Of a DNA stretch of 64,000 nt, positions 9,678 through 19,125 are shown piece by piece. The notes below the pieces were generated by a model, which did no database searches, was not told the origin of the DNA, and saw only the letters and a list, made by a program, of their open reading frames with translations. How positions within the stretch are numbered: the stretch's first letter is position 1; each line of letters begins with the position of its first letter. This DNA is from Gammaproteobacteria bacterium (lineage in GTDB: Bacteria; Pseudomonadota; Gammaproteobacteria; Pseudomonadales; Azotimanducaceae), in NCBI GenBank assembly GCA_021773555.1, contig JAJFKA010000041.1:21650-85649 (forward strand). Reading direction: 5' to 3'. The translations under genes and the position numbers were made by a program.

Positions 9678-10283
9678 TTGTTATCCATTAAACGAATTAC
9701 AGAAGCGGTGATCCGGCATGAACCCGCGCATTATGAACGACATAAGCATACGCGCGAGGCGGCGGTCGCGATGATTCTTCGGCAGAGAGCCGATGTGACA
9801 GAGGCGCTGTTCATTCTCCGCGCCAGCCACGAAGGTGACCCCTGGTCAGGGCACATGGCGTTTCCTGGTGGCCATAAAGAGCCGTCGGATGACAGTATTC
9901 GACATACCGCAGAGCGGGAAACCCTGGAAGAAATTGGTCTCGACCTTTGCCAGCATGCCCAATTTATTGGTGAGATTGATGCGGTACGTGCAAATCCGCG
10001 GGGTCGGGATCTGGATCTGGTGGTCACTCCGCTGGTTTTTTCTCTGAAAGGCGGCGACATTCAGTTGCAACCAAACTATGAGGTTGCCGATATTCTCTGG
10101 GGCTCACTTCAGGGGATGTATTCAGGCGATTCGCTGACCACGGGAGAGTTTACCGTCCAGGGCGAGCAACACCGCTTCCCGGGTTATGGCGTTGAGGGGC
10201 AGATAGTCTGGGGACTGACTTACCGGATGTTGGACCAGTTCTTTGGCATGATGGATCCACACTGGGAACCCAGGGAATTCTAG
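9678..10283 (+). CDS. Nudix hydrolase, CoA pyrophosphatase (NudL/YeaB) type
   Basis: A ~200-residue Nudix protein. The box runs from FPGGHKEPSDDS to the canonical RETLEEIGL, with spacing like the CoA diphosphatase subfamily rather than strict G-x5-E. The SGHMAFPGG segment just before it also fits that subfamily. Probable reaction: hydrolysis of CoA or acyl-CoA to phosphopantetheine derivatives and 3',5'-ADP. The frame is open from an ATG at 9579, but the first 33 residues look non-coding. The TTG at 9678 with AGGG upstream is preferred, and a GTG at 9708 is another option. It is divergent from the M48 protease gene. Confidence 0.83.
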   Translation: MLSIKRITEAVIRHEPAHYERHKHTREAAVAMILRQRADVTEALFILRASHEGDPWSGHMAFPGGHKEPSDDSIRHTAERETLEEIGLDLCQHAQFIGEIDAVRANPRGRDLDLVVTPLVFSLKGGDIQLQPNYEVADILWGSLQGMYSGDSLTTGEFTVQGEQHRFPGYGVEGQIVWGLTYRMLDQFFGMMDPHWEPREF

Positions 10284-10313
10284 TTCTTTTCGTAAGAACC
10301 GGGGTTAAGTGGA

Positions 10314-11198
10314 TCAGGGAAATTCAAATCTGAAAGCATCACCGGTTGGGTGGACATACCCCGCGAAAGCGGGACCAAAGTGCGCTGGCATCATCAGGGT
10401 ATGATCCTCGGCACATGATTCGAGCACCGCGCGACGGGTGCTGATAGCCTGATCAGGTATCTCGCAATAGGCGCTGTTCCAGTGCGGCTCATAGACCTGG
10501 ATAGGGTGGTGACAAATATCACCGGTAAACATTGCCTGCTCACCGGCCGAGGCCAGCGTCAGCGAAATGCTGCCGGGCGTGTGCCCCGGGGTGGGTGATA
10601 CGTGCAACAGGTCGTCAATAATATCCATTTCACCTTCGACTAATTGTGACAACGCCATGACGGGCAGAACACTGTCATCAAAAGTCTGCCGGTTGACGGC
10701 GTTAAATGCGTTCTGATCTTCATGGGCTCGTTGCGCCTGCCAGAAGTTAAATTCGGTTTCTGAAAATACATAGACGGCATTCGGAAAAGTCGGCACCCAT
10801 TGCCCGTCCACCAGACGGGTATTCCAGCCCACGTGATCCACGTGCAGGTGTGTGCACATAACGTAGTCAATCTGTTCGGGACTTGTCCCTGCCTCGCGCA
10901 GGTTCACAAGCCAGGATGTGTGCATCTGATGCCAGTCGCGGTAGGGCATACGCTCCTTGTCATTGCCGATACAGGTGTCGATAAGGATTTTGTGATGGGG
11001 TGTCTCGATCAGCCATGAATGCATACTGGCAATGATGCGCCCGGAGGCCTCATCCGCATGCTGAGGGTAGAGCCAGTTGCGGTGCTTCTCGAATATCTCG
11101 GCCGAGTAGTCCGGGAAAAAACGCACAGGATCGAACAGCGGTCCCATCAGTTCCTCTATTCTGGTGATACGTGTCTCACCGATCTGCCAGTGCTGCAT
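10314..11198 (-). CDS. Metallo-beta-lactamase-fold hydrolase
   Basis: About 294 residues with the family HxHxDH motif in CTHLHVDHVGW, a second His in PTPGHTPGSIS, the metal-bridging Asp in FTGDICHHP, and a late His in MMPAHFGP. This is the pattern of lactonase or glyoxalase-II-like MBL hydrolases. The substrate cannot be inferred. An upstream extension of 41 residues is open but poor in character. The ATG at 11198 has GAGG about ten bases before it, and another ATG lies three codons upstream. It is divergent from the dehydrogenase gene. Confidence 0.85.
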   Translation of the reverse strand: MQHWQIGETRITRIEELMGPLFDPVRFFPDYSAEIFEKHRNWLYPQHADEASGRIIASMHSWLIETPHHKILIDTCIGNDKERMPYRDWHQMHTSWLVNLREAGTSPEQIDYVMCTHLHVDHVGWNTRLVDGQWVPTFPNAVYVFSETEFNFWQAQRAHEDQNAFNAVNRQTFDDSVLPVMALSQLVEGEMDIIDDLLHVSPTPGHTPGSISLTLASAGEQAMFTGDICHHPIQVYEPHWNSAYCEIPDQAISTRRAVLESCAEDHTLMMPAHFGPAFAGYVHPTGDAFRFEFP

Positions 11199-11358
11199 AA
11201 ATCCCATGCCTCGATGTTTAGTTTCTGGACGAAAAACCTCGGCGCCGCCGTCGGTAAAGCTAACGCCTGATTCGAGTCGGTTGCAAGCGGGATCAAGTCT
11301 GTTCACTATAACGCGATGCAATAGTCAGGTTGGGTTTAAGTTTTCTGAGAGGTGGATC

Positions 11359-12411
11359 ATGCCGAAAAAGAAAGTAGTTGTGCAGTTACCCGCGGTTGCC
11401 CGTGAGGTGCCCGTTTCCGAGCGATACTCGCTGGAACTGGAGGCACTCGATTCAATTGCGGAAATAGTGGAAGTTGACGGCAGCAGTGCCGGGGCGTTCA
11501 TTCAGGGAGCGCGGGATGCGGATGCCCTCATTACGTCCTGGGGAATCAACATCGACCAGCAGGTGATCAAAGGTCTGGACAAATGTGTGGTGATCGGTGT
11601 TGGCAGTGTTGGTGTCGACATGGTGGATGTGGACGCTGCCACTGAGGCGGGCATCGTTGTGACAAACGTGCCTGATGTGTTTATTGAGGAGGTCGCTGAT
11701 CACACCATGATGCTGTTGTTGGGTTGTGCTCGACGCGTCAAGTTGATGGACAAGATGGTCCGGCAGGGAGATTGGTATAAGGGTCGGCCGGTACTCAATG
11801 AAGTGCCGAGGTTGTGGGGACAAACCCTGGGTCTGATCTCGTTTGGTAATGTGGCACGGGCTGTTGCGCGTCGGGCGAAGGCATTTGGTTTGCATGTGAT
11901 CGCCTATGATCCCTATGTATCGGAACTGAAGATGACTGGAGAGGGTGTGGAGCCGGTTACTTTCCATGAGTTACTGGAGCGCTCGGACTATTTGTCGGTT
12001 CATCCGGGATTAAACGAAGGAACGCGTCGCATGTTCGGGGCACCAGAGTTTCTAGCGATGAAAAATACCGCCGTGGTGATCAATTGCGGTCGTGGTGGCA
12101 CCATTGATGAGCCGGCCTTAATCGCTGCACTCGACAGTGGACAAATCGCCGCCGCCGGGCTTGATGTGCTCGAAACCGAGCCGCCAGCGTCCGATAATCC
12201 GCTGATGGATATGGACAACGTTATCCTGACTCCACATGCGGCGTCAGCGACAACTCGTATGCGACCCGAAACCCGGCGTCGGGTAGGCCGGGAAGTGGCC
12301 CTCGTATTGAGTGGAAAATGGCCTATGAGTTGTGTCAATCCGACGGTGCTGCCGAAGGTCGAGCTGGAAAGGTGGCAACCCTATCCCATGGAGCGTGGTC
12401 CGAATCGATAA
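11359..12411 (+). CDS. D-isomer-specific 2-hydroxyacid dehydrogenase
   Basis: A 350-residue NAD-binding oxidoreductase. The N-terminal half holds the substrate domain, with VIGVGSVGVDMVDVDAA typical of phosphoglycerate and D-lactate dehydrogenases. The Rossmann motif appears as GLISFGNVARAVARR, in which the third Gly of GxGxxG is less standard. VINCGRGGTIDEPAL supplies the catalytic Arg, and LTPHAASATT the catalytic His. GAGAGGTGG ends a few bases before the ATG. The next gene, a ThDP enzyme, starts 20 bases downstream, so the two form an operon, presumably acting on a shared 2-hydroxy/2-keto acid. Confidence 0.9.
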   Translation: MPKKKVVVQLPAVAREVPVSERYSLELEALDSIAEIVEVDGSSAGAFIQGARDADALITSWGINIDQQVIKGLDKCVVIGVGSVGVDMVDVDAATEAGIVVTNVPDVFIEEVADHTMMLLLGCARRVKLMDKMVRQGDWYKGRPVLNEVPRLWGQTLGLISFGNVARAVARRAKAFGLHVIAYDPYVSELKMTGEGVEPVTFHELLERSDYLSVHPGLNEGTRRMFGAPEFLAMKNTAVVINCGRGGTIDEPALIAALDSGQIAAAGLDVLETEPPASDNPLMDMDNVILTPHAASATTRMRPETRRRVGREVALVLSGKWPMSCVNPTVLPKVELERWQPYPMERGPNR

Positions 12412-12431
12412 CAGATAAACCGGAGAAGCTG

Positions 12432-14066
12432 ATGCGCGTAGTCGATGCAATCGCAGAGATACTGAAAAGGGAAGGGGTCAAATTTATCATCGGCTATCCG
12501 GTGAACCCGATCATCGAGGCGGCAGCTGTGGCCGACATCCGCACAATTATCGTCCGTCAGGAACGCACTGGCTTACATATGGCGGATGCGGTCAGCCGTA
12601 TGAGTTCCGGTAAAAATATCGGTGTGTTTGTGATGCAGCATGGCCCGGGCGCGGAAAACGCTTTCGGCGGTGTTGCCCAGGCGTATAGTGAATCCGTGCC
12701 GATTCTGGTGATGCCAGCCGGATACCCGCGCCGACTGGCCGGCTATTACCCCAATTTCAATTCAACACTCAACATGAAACACGTCACTAAATGGGCTGAA
12801 CCCCTGACCCTGGGTCGCATGTTACCGGCGGTCATGCGCCGGGCATTCTCGCAGTTGCGCAATGGTCGGGGCGGTCCGGTGCTGGTAGAAGTCCCGGTTG
12901 ATGTTTTTGGTGAGGAAATACCAGACGACTTTGACTATGTGCCCAGTTACGCCGCAAGGTCAGCACCGGACCCGGCCATCATTGAGCAGGTTGCCGGAGT
13001 GCTGGCACAGGCAAAGAAACCGGTGATTTATGCGGGTCAGGGGGTACATTACGCGCAGGCATGGCCGGAGCTGAAAGAGCTTGCGGAAACCTGGAATATA
13101 CCCGTGACCACCAGCATTGAGGGTAAAAGTGCATTTCCGGAAAATCATCCGCTATCGCTTGGTTCCGGCGGCCGCGCGATCCCGAAAAATGTTGATGACT
13201 TCCTCAAGGACGCGGATGTTATTTTCGGGATTGGTTGCAGCTTTGCGCTCACTGGTTTTGGGGTTCAGATGCCCCGGGGCAAGACGATTATTCATGCGAC
13301 GCTTGATTCCATGGACCTTAACAAGGATGTTCCCGCGCAGTATGGATTGATCGGCGATGCAAAACTGACCCTGCAGGCGTTGCTCGATGCCTTGTCCGGT
13401 CATGAGAAATCAGAGGCGAGCGCACGAGCGACCAGTGTTCCGGCGAAAATCAAGGCGACCAGGGAGAGCTGGCTAAAGGAGTGGATGCCGAAACTGACCA
13501 GTAAGGACACTCCCATCAGTCCTTATCGCGTGATCTGGGATCTGCTGCATACGGTTGATATCGACAATACAGTGGTTACTCACGACGCCGGTAGCCCGCG
13601 TGACCAGCTCACGCCCTTCTGGGAGAGCACCAGGCCCCTGAACTATATTGGCTGGGGTAAGACCACGCAGCTGGGTTATGGACTCGGTCTTGCGATGGGT
13701 GCAAAGCTGGCCCGGCCTGACGCACTTTGCATCAACATCTGGGGAGACGCGGCCATCGGCTTTACCGGTATGGATTTCGAAACCGCAGTGCGCGAACGAC
13801 TACCGATTCTATCGATCTTGTTTAACAACTTTTCGATGGCCATCGAATTACCCATCATGCAGGTGGCAACGGAGAAATATCGCAGCACCGACATCTCAGG
13901 CAATTATGCGGACATGGCCAGGGCGTTCGGCGGATATGGTGAGCGAATTACTGATCCTGCGGAAATCATCCCTGCGATAAAACGCGGCATCAACGCGACC
14001 CAGCAAGGTCAGGCCGCGCTACTCGAATTTATCACGGAGAAAGAACTGGCGACCTCGACCTATTGA
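12432..14066 (+). CDS. Thiamine diphosphate-dependent enzyme (acetolactate synthase-like)
   Basis: A 544-residue three-domain ThDP enzyme. The N-terminal pyrimidine-binding domain has the catalytic Glu44 in VRQERTGLHMAD. The central domain spans about residues 185-330. The C-terminal domain has the cofactor motif GDAAIGFTGMD...LFNN, with Ala in place of the usual GDG glycine. No FAD/regulatory-subunit features mark it as a true biosynthetic IlvB. Candidates include 2-keto acid decarboxylases or carboligases. The start is chosen for GGAGAAG eight bases before the ATG. It follows the 2-hydroxyacid dehydrogenase gene and is probably co-transcribed with it. Confidence 0.85.
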   Translation: MRVVDAIAEILKREGVKFIIGYPVNPIIEAAAVADIRTIIVRQERTGLHMADAVSRMSSGKNIGVFVMQHGPGAENAFGGVAQAYSESVPILVMPAGYPRRLAGYYPNFNSTLNMKHVTKWAEPLTLGRMLPAVMRRAFSQLRNGRGGPVLVEVPVDVFGEEIPDDFDYVPSYAARSAPDPAIIEQVAGVLAQAKKPVIYAGQGVHYAQAWPELKELAETWNIPVTTSIEGKSAFPENHPLSLGSGGRAIPKNVDDFLKDADVIFGIGCSFALTGFGVQMPRGKTIIHATLDSMDLNKDVPAQYGLIGDAKLTLQALLDALSGHEKSEASARATSVPAKIKATRESWLKEWMPKLTSKDTPISPYRVIWDLLHTVDIDNTVVTHDAGSPRDQLTPFWESTRPLNYIGWGKTTQLGYGLGLAMGAKLARPDALCINIWGDAAIGFTGMDFETAVRERLPILSILFNNFSMAIELPIMQVATEKYRSTDISGNYADMARAFGGYGERITDPAEIIPAIKRGINATQQGQAALLEFITEKELATSTY

Positions 14067-14104
14067 CCTGGTATCACCACAGATTACTCGATCGCAGCTC
14101 CAGT

Positions 14105-15379
14105 TCAGGGAGCCGATGATCCATCCTGGTCCCCCGATTTTTTCTGATTGTTATATTGCGTGAAGAGATAAGCAAGGAATCGTTCAATGCCCTGTTTGAC
14201 ATGTTCGCTTCGCAATGAGGGAAACATGTCGAAAGCATGTTGCGCACCCGATATTTCCGCGTAGGTCACGGAACTCGATGAAACCTCGCGAAGCTTTGTC
14301 GAGAATACCCGGGCTTCCTCTACTGGTACGAGGGTGTCCTTGTCGCCATGGATGATCAGAAACGGTGGTGCGCTTGCGTGAATTCTGAACAACGGCGAAA
14401 CCCGCTCGTAGTCTTCACGATGACCCTCTAACGAGCATTTCATGATTGAGCGCTCGAACATTTTGGCCGCACCATCGTGCTTCTGAAATTGATGTTCGTT
14501 GGTAAAGTCGTATGCGCCGTAATAAGGCACGGCTCCCTGCAAGGCGGTATCTTTATCTTCAAAGCCAGGTTGAAAATCCGAGTCGTTCGCGGTCAGTGCA
14601 AGTAGGGAACAAAGGTGACCACCAGCGGATCCACCCGTTACAACAATAAAGTCCGGGTCGCCGCCGTACTGCGCGATATTCTCCTTGATCCAGACCAGTG
14701 CCTGCTTACAGTCAACAACATGCTCCGGCATCGTGGCCGTTGGGCTCAATCGATAGGAGTTCGCGACACAGATCCAGTCCCGTTTCGCCATATGCGTCAT
14801 CAGGGGAATTCCCTGTTCGTTCTTACTCCCCATTTTCTCGGTCCAGGCACCGCCGTGTATCTGGAACAGCACCGGTTTGCCGGTGACACTATTCCTGGAC
14901 CGGTAGAGATCGAGGGTCTGGCCATTGGTGCCGAATGACTGGTCCTTGACGACTTCAATTGCGCTATCCACAGGACGGAATGGCTTTTTGATCGCCGCAA
15001 AGTCAGGACCCTCCGGAAAGTGCGAGCGTTGCGCAGCTTCGATTTCGTCTTCGTAGCCTGAACCCAGGTTTTCACTCAGCGCATATTCCATTTCTGTCTC
15101 GGCATGTTGGCCCTGCAGGTAGAAGTACCCCATGGCGAACCAGGCACAAATGCAGATCAGCAATCCCAGCGCACCGAGAAGACCTTCCACAGCGCCCAGC
15201 CAGGTAAGTATGCCTACCAGCAGGACCTGCCAGAGGATGTGGTGCAGCGCGAGCTCACCGGTTAGCCAGCCCGCGAGAAAGCTGACTGCAGCAAGTTGCG
15301 GGTGGCGAAAGATCGGCCGATACAGATTGTAGGCCAGCCAGCCGAAAAGCAGGGACAGAAGGAAGAAAAACAGGGTCAT
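14105..15379 (-). CDS. Membrane-anchored alpha/beta hydrolase (esterase/lipase)
   Basis: A 424-residue protein with two or three N-terminal membrane segments (about residues 1-90) and a C-terminal alpha/beta-hydrolase domain of the hormone-sensitive-lipase/carboxylesterase kind. The oxyanion motif is HGGAW, the nucleophile elbow is GGSAGGH, the Asp is in HGDKDTLVP and the His in AQHAFDMFP. The substrate is unknown. The gene is convergent with the ThDP enzyme gene, and its start is divergent from the GGDEF gene across about 130 bases. Confidence 0.88.
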   Translation of the reverse strand: MTLFFFLLSLLFGWLAYNLYRPIFRHPQLAAVSFLAGWLTGELALHHILWQVLLVGILTWLGAVEGLLGALGLLICICAWFAMGYFYLQGQHAETEMEYALSENLGSGYEDEIEAAQRSHFPEGPDFAAIKKPFRPVDSAIEVVKDQSFGTNGQTLDLYRSRNSVTGKPVLFQIHGGAWTEKMGSKNEQGIPLMTHMAKRDWICVANSYRLSPTATMPEHVVDCKQALVWIKENIAQYGGDPDFIVVTGGSAGGHLCSLLALTANDSDFQPGFEDKDTALQGAVPYYGAYDFTNEHQFQKHDGAAKMFERSIMKCSLEGHREDYERVSPLFRIHASAPPFLIIHGDKDTLVPVEEARVFSTKLREVSSSSVTYAEISGAQHAFDMFPSLRSEHVKQGIERFLAYLFTQYNNQKKSGDQDGSSAP

Positions 15380-15508
15380 TGGGTGTACTCTACAGGGGAT
15401 ATTGTGGTTTGGCGCAAGCAGCGGATTCCTTTATTATCGCGCAATTGATCGTTTAAGATAAGGTATCTCGATCCATGTCATCAATTGATTGTCAGGAAGT
15501 GAACTAGG

Positions 15509-16354
15509 ATGTTACAGAAGTCGAGAATTTTTTTGCTGCTGGGCATTAATACCATCGTACTTTATGGTCTTGTGCTCTTCCTCATCCCCGAAGGGAATAC
15601 TCAGCAACTTATCGTGCTGGCTATCGCCATGGCACTCATGATGGTTGCACCCAACCTCGTGATTAATAGGGCTTTGAGCTCAATGGAACGCGACCTCGAG
15701 CATGCTCAGGGCGAACTCGCGTCCACCCTTGAGGAACTGGAACGCACCAAACTGTCATTGTCCTCGGTGACCACGATGGATGAGTTGACGGGTTGCTACA
15801 ATCAGAGCCACTTCCAGGATGTTTTGACCCAGCACCGTGGCATGAGTGAGCGTGGCAGTTACTACTTTACGCTCGCCGTCATGCAGGTGGATCAATTTAA
15901 TCACGTGGTTGATACCCATGGACTCGGCAGCGGCAACGAGGTATTGCAGCTTTACGTGCGTATTGTAAAGGCGGCGTTGCGAGAAGTAGATGTGGTGGCG
16001 CGATTGAGTGCTGACACCTTCGGATTGTTGCTCTCAGGTGCCACCGAGGATGATTCAGTGATGATTATCAATCGGATCAGCCAGTTGATAAGCCAGATTC
16101 AGGTGGCCAAGGATGAAAATCTCAGGATCACGACCTCTGGTGGCATTACCACCTTCCACGGTACTGAAAGTTCGGATGAACTGATTGCCAACGCGAGCAA
16201 GGCACTGGAGTTTGCCATCGAACAGGGCCGGGACAGAGTCGCCGGATTTCTCTACCAGGCACCCCAGGAAATCGCGGCCGAGGGAAGTGATGATGAAGTC
16301 GAGGCCGTGACTCTCAGCGAAGAACAAAATCCCCCGACGGCGCCTGCTCCATAA
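15509..16354 (+). CDS. Membrane protein with degenerate GGDEF domain
   Basis: A 281-residue protein: two membrane segments (about residues 6-27 and 34-52), a coiled-coil stretch (55-90) and a GGDEF-fold domain beginning TTMDELTGCYNQSHFQ. The catalytic signature that should read GGDEF is SADTF at residues 167-171 within RLSADTFGLLL, so diguanylate cyclase activity is probably lost. It may be a c-di-GMP/GTP sensor or scaffold. The 3' end overlaps the convergent hemH gene by 41 bases. Confidence 0.87.
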   Translation: MLQKSRIFLLLGINTIVLYGLVLFLIPEGNTQQLIVLAIAMALMMVAPNLVINRALSSMERDLEHAQGELASTLEELERTKLSLSSVTTMDELTGCYNQSHFQDVLTQHRGMSERGSYYFTLAVMQVDQFNHVVDTHGLGSGNEVLQLYVRIVKAALREVDVVARLSADTFGLLLSGATEDDSVMIINRISQLISQIQVAKDENLRITTSGGITTFHGTESSDELIANASKALEFAIEQGRDRVAGFLYQAPQEIAAEGSDDEVEAVTLSEEQNPPTAPAP

Positions 16355-17342
16355 TAATTTCCGCCATGGTGTTGGCGTGATCAGCAGAAGCATTCAGCGC
16401 CCGGATATAGCGAAACCGCTCGCCACCGGCAGCGAGGAATATATCCCGATTAAGTACCCGGATTTCCTCAATCGTCTCCAGGCAATCAGTTGCGAATCCC
16501 GGGCAAACGATCAACACTTTTTTTGTTCCCCGGCCAGGCAGTTCCGCCATGGTGTCACTGGTGTAGGGTTGCAGCCACTTCGCGCGTCCAAAGCGTGACT
16601 GGTAGGTGAGTTGCCATTCATGATCCGCCAGTCCCAGCGCGTGGGCTACCAGTTCAGCAGTCCGCTGGCATTGCCGGGGATAAGGGTCACCCGCATCAGC
16701 CTGGGCCTGTGGAATCCCATGAAATGAAAAGATCAGTTTTGCACCGTCGGCCATATAGTTGTGATACGCCTCAACGGATTTGGTCAGCGAATGGATGTAG
16801 GCTGAATGTTCATGGTAGTCCGCAACGAACTGGAAGTGTGGAACGGGTAATTTGGAGAAAGCTCTGCTGACCTGGTCATAGGCTGCTGACGTGGTCGCAA
16901 AGGCGTACTGTGGGAACACCGGCAGGAACAGAAACTTCTCCACGCCTTCGCCTTTTTTGACTGCGACGAGCGCCTTAATGGATGGCTCGCCATAGGTCAT
17001 AGCCGAACTGACAGAAATGCGGTCCGCAAGATGTTTCCTTCCAAGCAAGCGCTCAGTTCTCGCCGCCAGCGCTCTGGTGATGTTCCTGATGGGCGCATCA
17101 TAGGTACCCCAGATAAATTTATACTTTTCCACCAGTGCATTCGGGCGCCGAGTGAGAATAAAGAGGTAGAGTATCGGCAGCCAGATGAATCTTGGAATAC
17201 TAACGACCCTCGGATCGGAGAGGAATTCCCTCAGGTAACGACGAATTGCGGGTGCGGTCGGTTGCTCAGGCGTGCCGAGGTTAATCAGCACGACGGCCAG
17301 CTTTTCCGGCTTCTCACTTGTTTGTCTATCCTGGTCGCTCAC
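16314..17342 (-). CDS. hemH: Ferrochelatase
   Basis: A 342-residue ferrochelatase inserting Fe2+ into protoporphyrin IX, the last step of heme b synthesis. Visible features are the N-terminal VLINLGTPEQPTAPAIRRYLREFLSD, the SFHGIP active-site segment with the conserved His, the QSRFGRAKWLQP region, and the LIVCPGFATDCLETIEEI C-terminal signature. The conserved Glu that helps metal handling lies in this last segment. The length matches the bacterial family. The gene ends inside the convergent GGDEF gene. Confidence 0.96.
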   Translation of the reverse strand: MSDQDRQTSEKPEKLAVVLINLGTPEQPTAPAIRRYLREFLSDPRVVSIPRFIWLPILYLFILTRRPNALVEKYKFIWGTYDAPIRNITRALAARTERLLGRKHLADRISVSSAMTYGEPSIKALVAVKKGEGVEKFLFLPVFPQYAFATTSAAYDQVSRAFSKLPVPHFQFVADYHEHSAYIHSLTKSVEAYHNYMADGAKLIFSFHGIPQAQADAGDPYPRQCQRTAELVAHALGLADHEWQLTYQSRFGRAKWLQPYTSDTMAELPGRGTKKVLIVCPGFATDCLETIEEIRVLNRDIFLAAGGERFRYIRALNASADHANTMAEIIMEQAPSGDFVLR

Positions 17343-17496
17343 TTTTCAGCTTCTGTAAAAACGCAAGCTCGAATTCTAACGGGTTTAGGCATAAACAACA
17401 GCCTGAACCCGGGTCATTACCTGGCGGGTAATTGATTCGCGCTTGTTTTTTAAGTGGAATGGCCATTCATGGATAACTTTTTAAAGTGAGAGAGTA

Positions 17497-18132
17497 ATGT
17501 TGGAATTATGGTCAGGAGTGTTAAGTAACAACGCCGCAAAAGTCAGGATCGCACTGGCAGAAAAGGGACTGGACTATGTCGTCAATGAGGTCCCGTGGAC
17601 CAAACAATCCAGGTGGGATCCCAAGCCTGCCGGATTGCTTGCCGTCAGTCCGCGAGGCCAGGTGCCGGTATTGATCGATGACGGATTCGTCGTGCATGAC
17701 TCAACCGTAATTATTGAATACCTTGAAGACAAATACCCAACACCACCACTTTTCCCTGCGGCCATCAATGATAAAACCGAGTGTAGAATGTGGGAGGACG
17801 ATGCGGATTACGCCCAACAATTTGTCGGAACGCTGATCTCCGATGTGTTTCTGGGCAAGTCCGATGCGCCGCTTTCCGAAAAAGCAGTCGATGCGATTGC
17901 CAGTCTGGAACAGTTTTATAATCGCCTCGAAACACGCCTTGAAGATCGGGACTTTCTCTCAGGAGAATTCTCTGCAGCGGATGTTGCAAACTTCATGGTG
18001 GTTGCCTTTGCCACGACCATGGGAGCAGAAGTAACCCAGCCCCGGCTGGCGGCCTGGTTTGCACGCATGCTGGAACGACCGACCGTGAAGCAGGAATATG
18101 ACGCAATCCTGGGTGCAGCGGCAGCGCTATAG
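17497..18132 (+). CDS. Glutathione S-transferase family protein
   Basis: A 211-residue GST-fold protein. The thioredoxin-like N-terminal domain begins LELWSGVLSNNAAKVRIALAEK and contains the cis-Pro segment GQVPVLI and the glutathione-binding DST (DSTVIIEYL). The all-helical C-terminal domain includes FSAADVANFM, the N-capping-box region. GAGAGAG lies six bases before the ATG. A second GST gene follows 101 bases downstream on the same strand. Substrate is unknown. Confidence 0.9.
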   Translation: MLELWSGVLSNNAAKVRIALAEKGLDYVVNEVPWTKQSRWDPKPAGLLAVSPRGQVPVLIDDGFVVHDSTVIIEYLEDKYPTPPLFPAAINDKTECRMWEDDADYAQQFVGTLISDVFLGKSDAPLSEKAVDAIASLEQFYNRLETRLEDRDFLSGEFSAADVANFMVVAFATTMGAEVTQPRLAAWFARMLERPTVKQEYDAILGAAAAL

Positions 18133-18233
18133 TTCATCGCCCGTTGATTGCGAACGGTGTGCCTTTGAACATACGAACGTGGTGATTTATGCTTGCGTAC
18201 TTCGCGCAACCAAGACCACACGAAGGTGATTAG

Positions 18234-18848
18234 ATGTCCGATTTAGTCCTGTACCACGCGGTACCCTCACGCAGCATGACCGTGCACTGGATGCTGGAAG
18301 AAGTGGGTGAACCTTATGATATTGAGCTGCTGAGTCTGGAAGCCGAGGACCATAAAAAACCCGAATATCTGAAGATCAATCCCATGGGCAGGGTACCGGC
18401 GCTGCGACATGGTGATGTTGTTGTCACGGAAACCGCTGCGATTATCATGTACCTTGCAGAGACCTTTGCCGATGCCGGCCTGAACATTTCCCCCGGTTCT
18501 GCTGACCGGGGTAGTTTTCTGCGCTGGATGTTTTTTGCGCCGGTCAGTGCTGAGCCATCAGTCCTGTGGAAGGCTCAGGGCGATGCCGTCAGCGGACTCG
18601 AATACCAGCCATTTTCAGATGTGGAGACAGTTGCCAATACGTTGAGACTGGCTTTGCAGGACCGGGAGTTTATCGTCGGTGATCATTTCAGCGCCGCGGA
18701 TGTAATGATCGGCAGCACAATCATGTGGGGTACTTCGTTAATGCCGGTGATGCCGAAGCATCCTGAGTTAATTGCCTATTGGCAGCGACTGGAGCAACGA
18801 CCCGCATGGCAGAAGGCGTCTACTGCGGACCGGGCGTTGATGAAGTGA
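18234..18848 (+). CDS. Glutathione S-transferase family protein
   Basis: A 204-residue GST. The N-terminal domain starts LVLYHAVPSRSMTVHWMLEEV and has the cis-Pro GRVPALR and glutathione-contact ETAAIIMYL. The C-terminal domain contains FSAADVMIGSTI. AAGGTG lies upstream of the ATG. Its last 49 bases are repeated almost exactly at 20551-20599, after the Fic gene. Confidence 0.9.
   Translation: MSDLVLYHAVPSRSMTVHWMLEEVGEPYDIELLSLEAEDHKKPEYLKINPMGRVPALRHGDVVVTETAAIIMYLAETFADAGLNISPGSADRGSFLRWMFFAPVSAEPSVLWKAQGDAVSGLEYQPFSDVETVANTLRLALQDREFIVGDHFSAADVMIGSTIMWGTSLMPVMPKHPELIAYWQRLEQRPAWQKASTADRALMK
18796..18844 (+). repeat. 49-bp direct repeat, copy 1 (3' end of GST gene)
   Basis: This stretch encodes the end of the GST (RPAWQKAS...ALMK). 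It matches 20551-20599 at 47 of 49 positions in the same orientation. The mismatches are at 18822 (A/G) and 18830 (C/T). The two copies bracket the Fic gene. Confidence 0.95.
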
Positions 18849-19125
18849 GCCGGTAGCTGGAATTGACACTAGTCTGTGCGCTGACACACGTACAGAGCTG
18901 CCATCTGCCTTTGCGCGATGCGCAAAAGCCAATTGTTCTCAATATTGCCACTTGGCCCTCTAGCTAAATGGGCTTTCATTAACCGGGTCCACCCTGGCCG
19001 GTGGTCCTTGCTATCCGGTACTGATCCCTCGCGTGGCGCCCTTATGCGCTATACTCAACCCGCCATTAATGTCGCCAAATACATGACCATGTTTTCGCTA
19101 TATGAAAATGTAACTCTTTGTTATC
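18849..19125. other. Intergenic leader of the Fic gene
   Basis: No convincing gene. A short hairpin TTTGCGC-GAT-GCGCAAA occurs at about 18910-18926, resembling the stronger hairpin beside tmRNA at 20653-20681. A TATACT at about 19049 could be a -10 element but lacks a good -35 partner. The last 40 bases are AT-rich. Confidence 0.45.
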
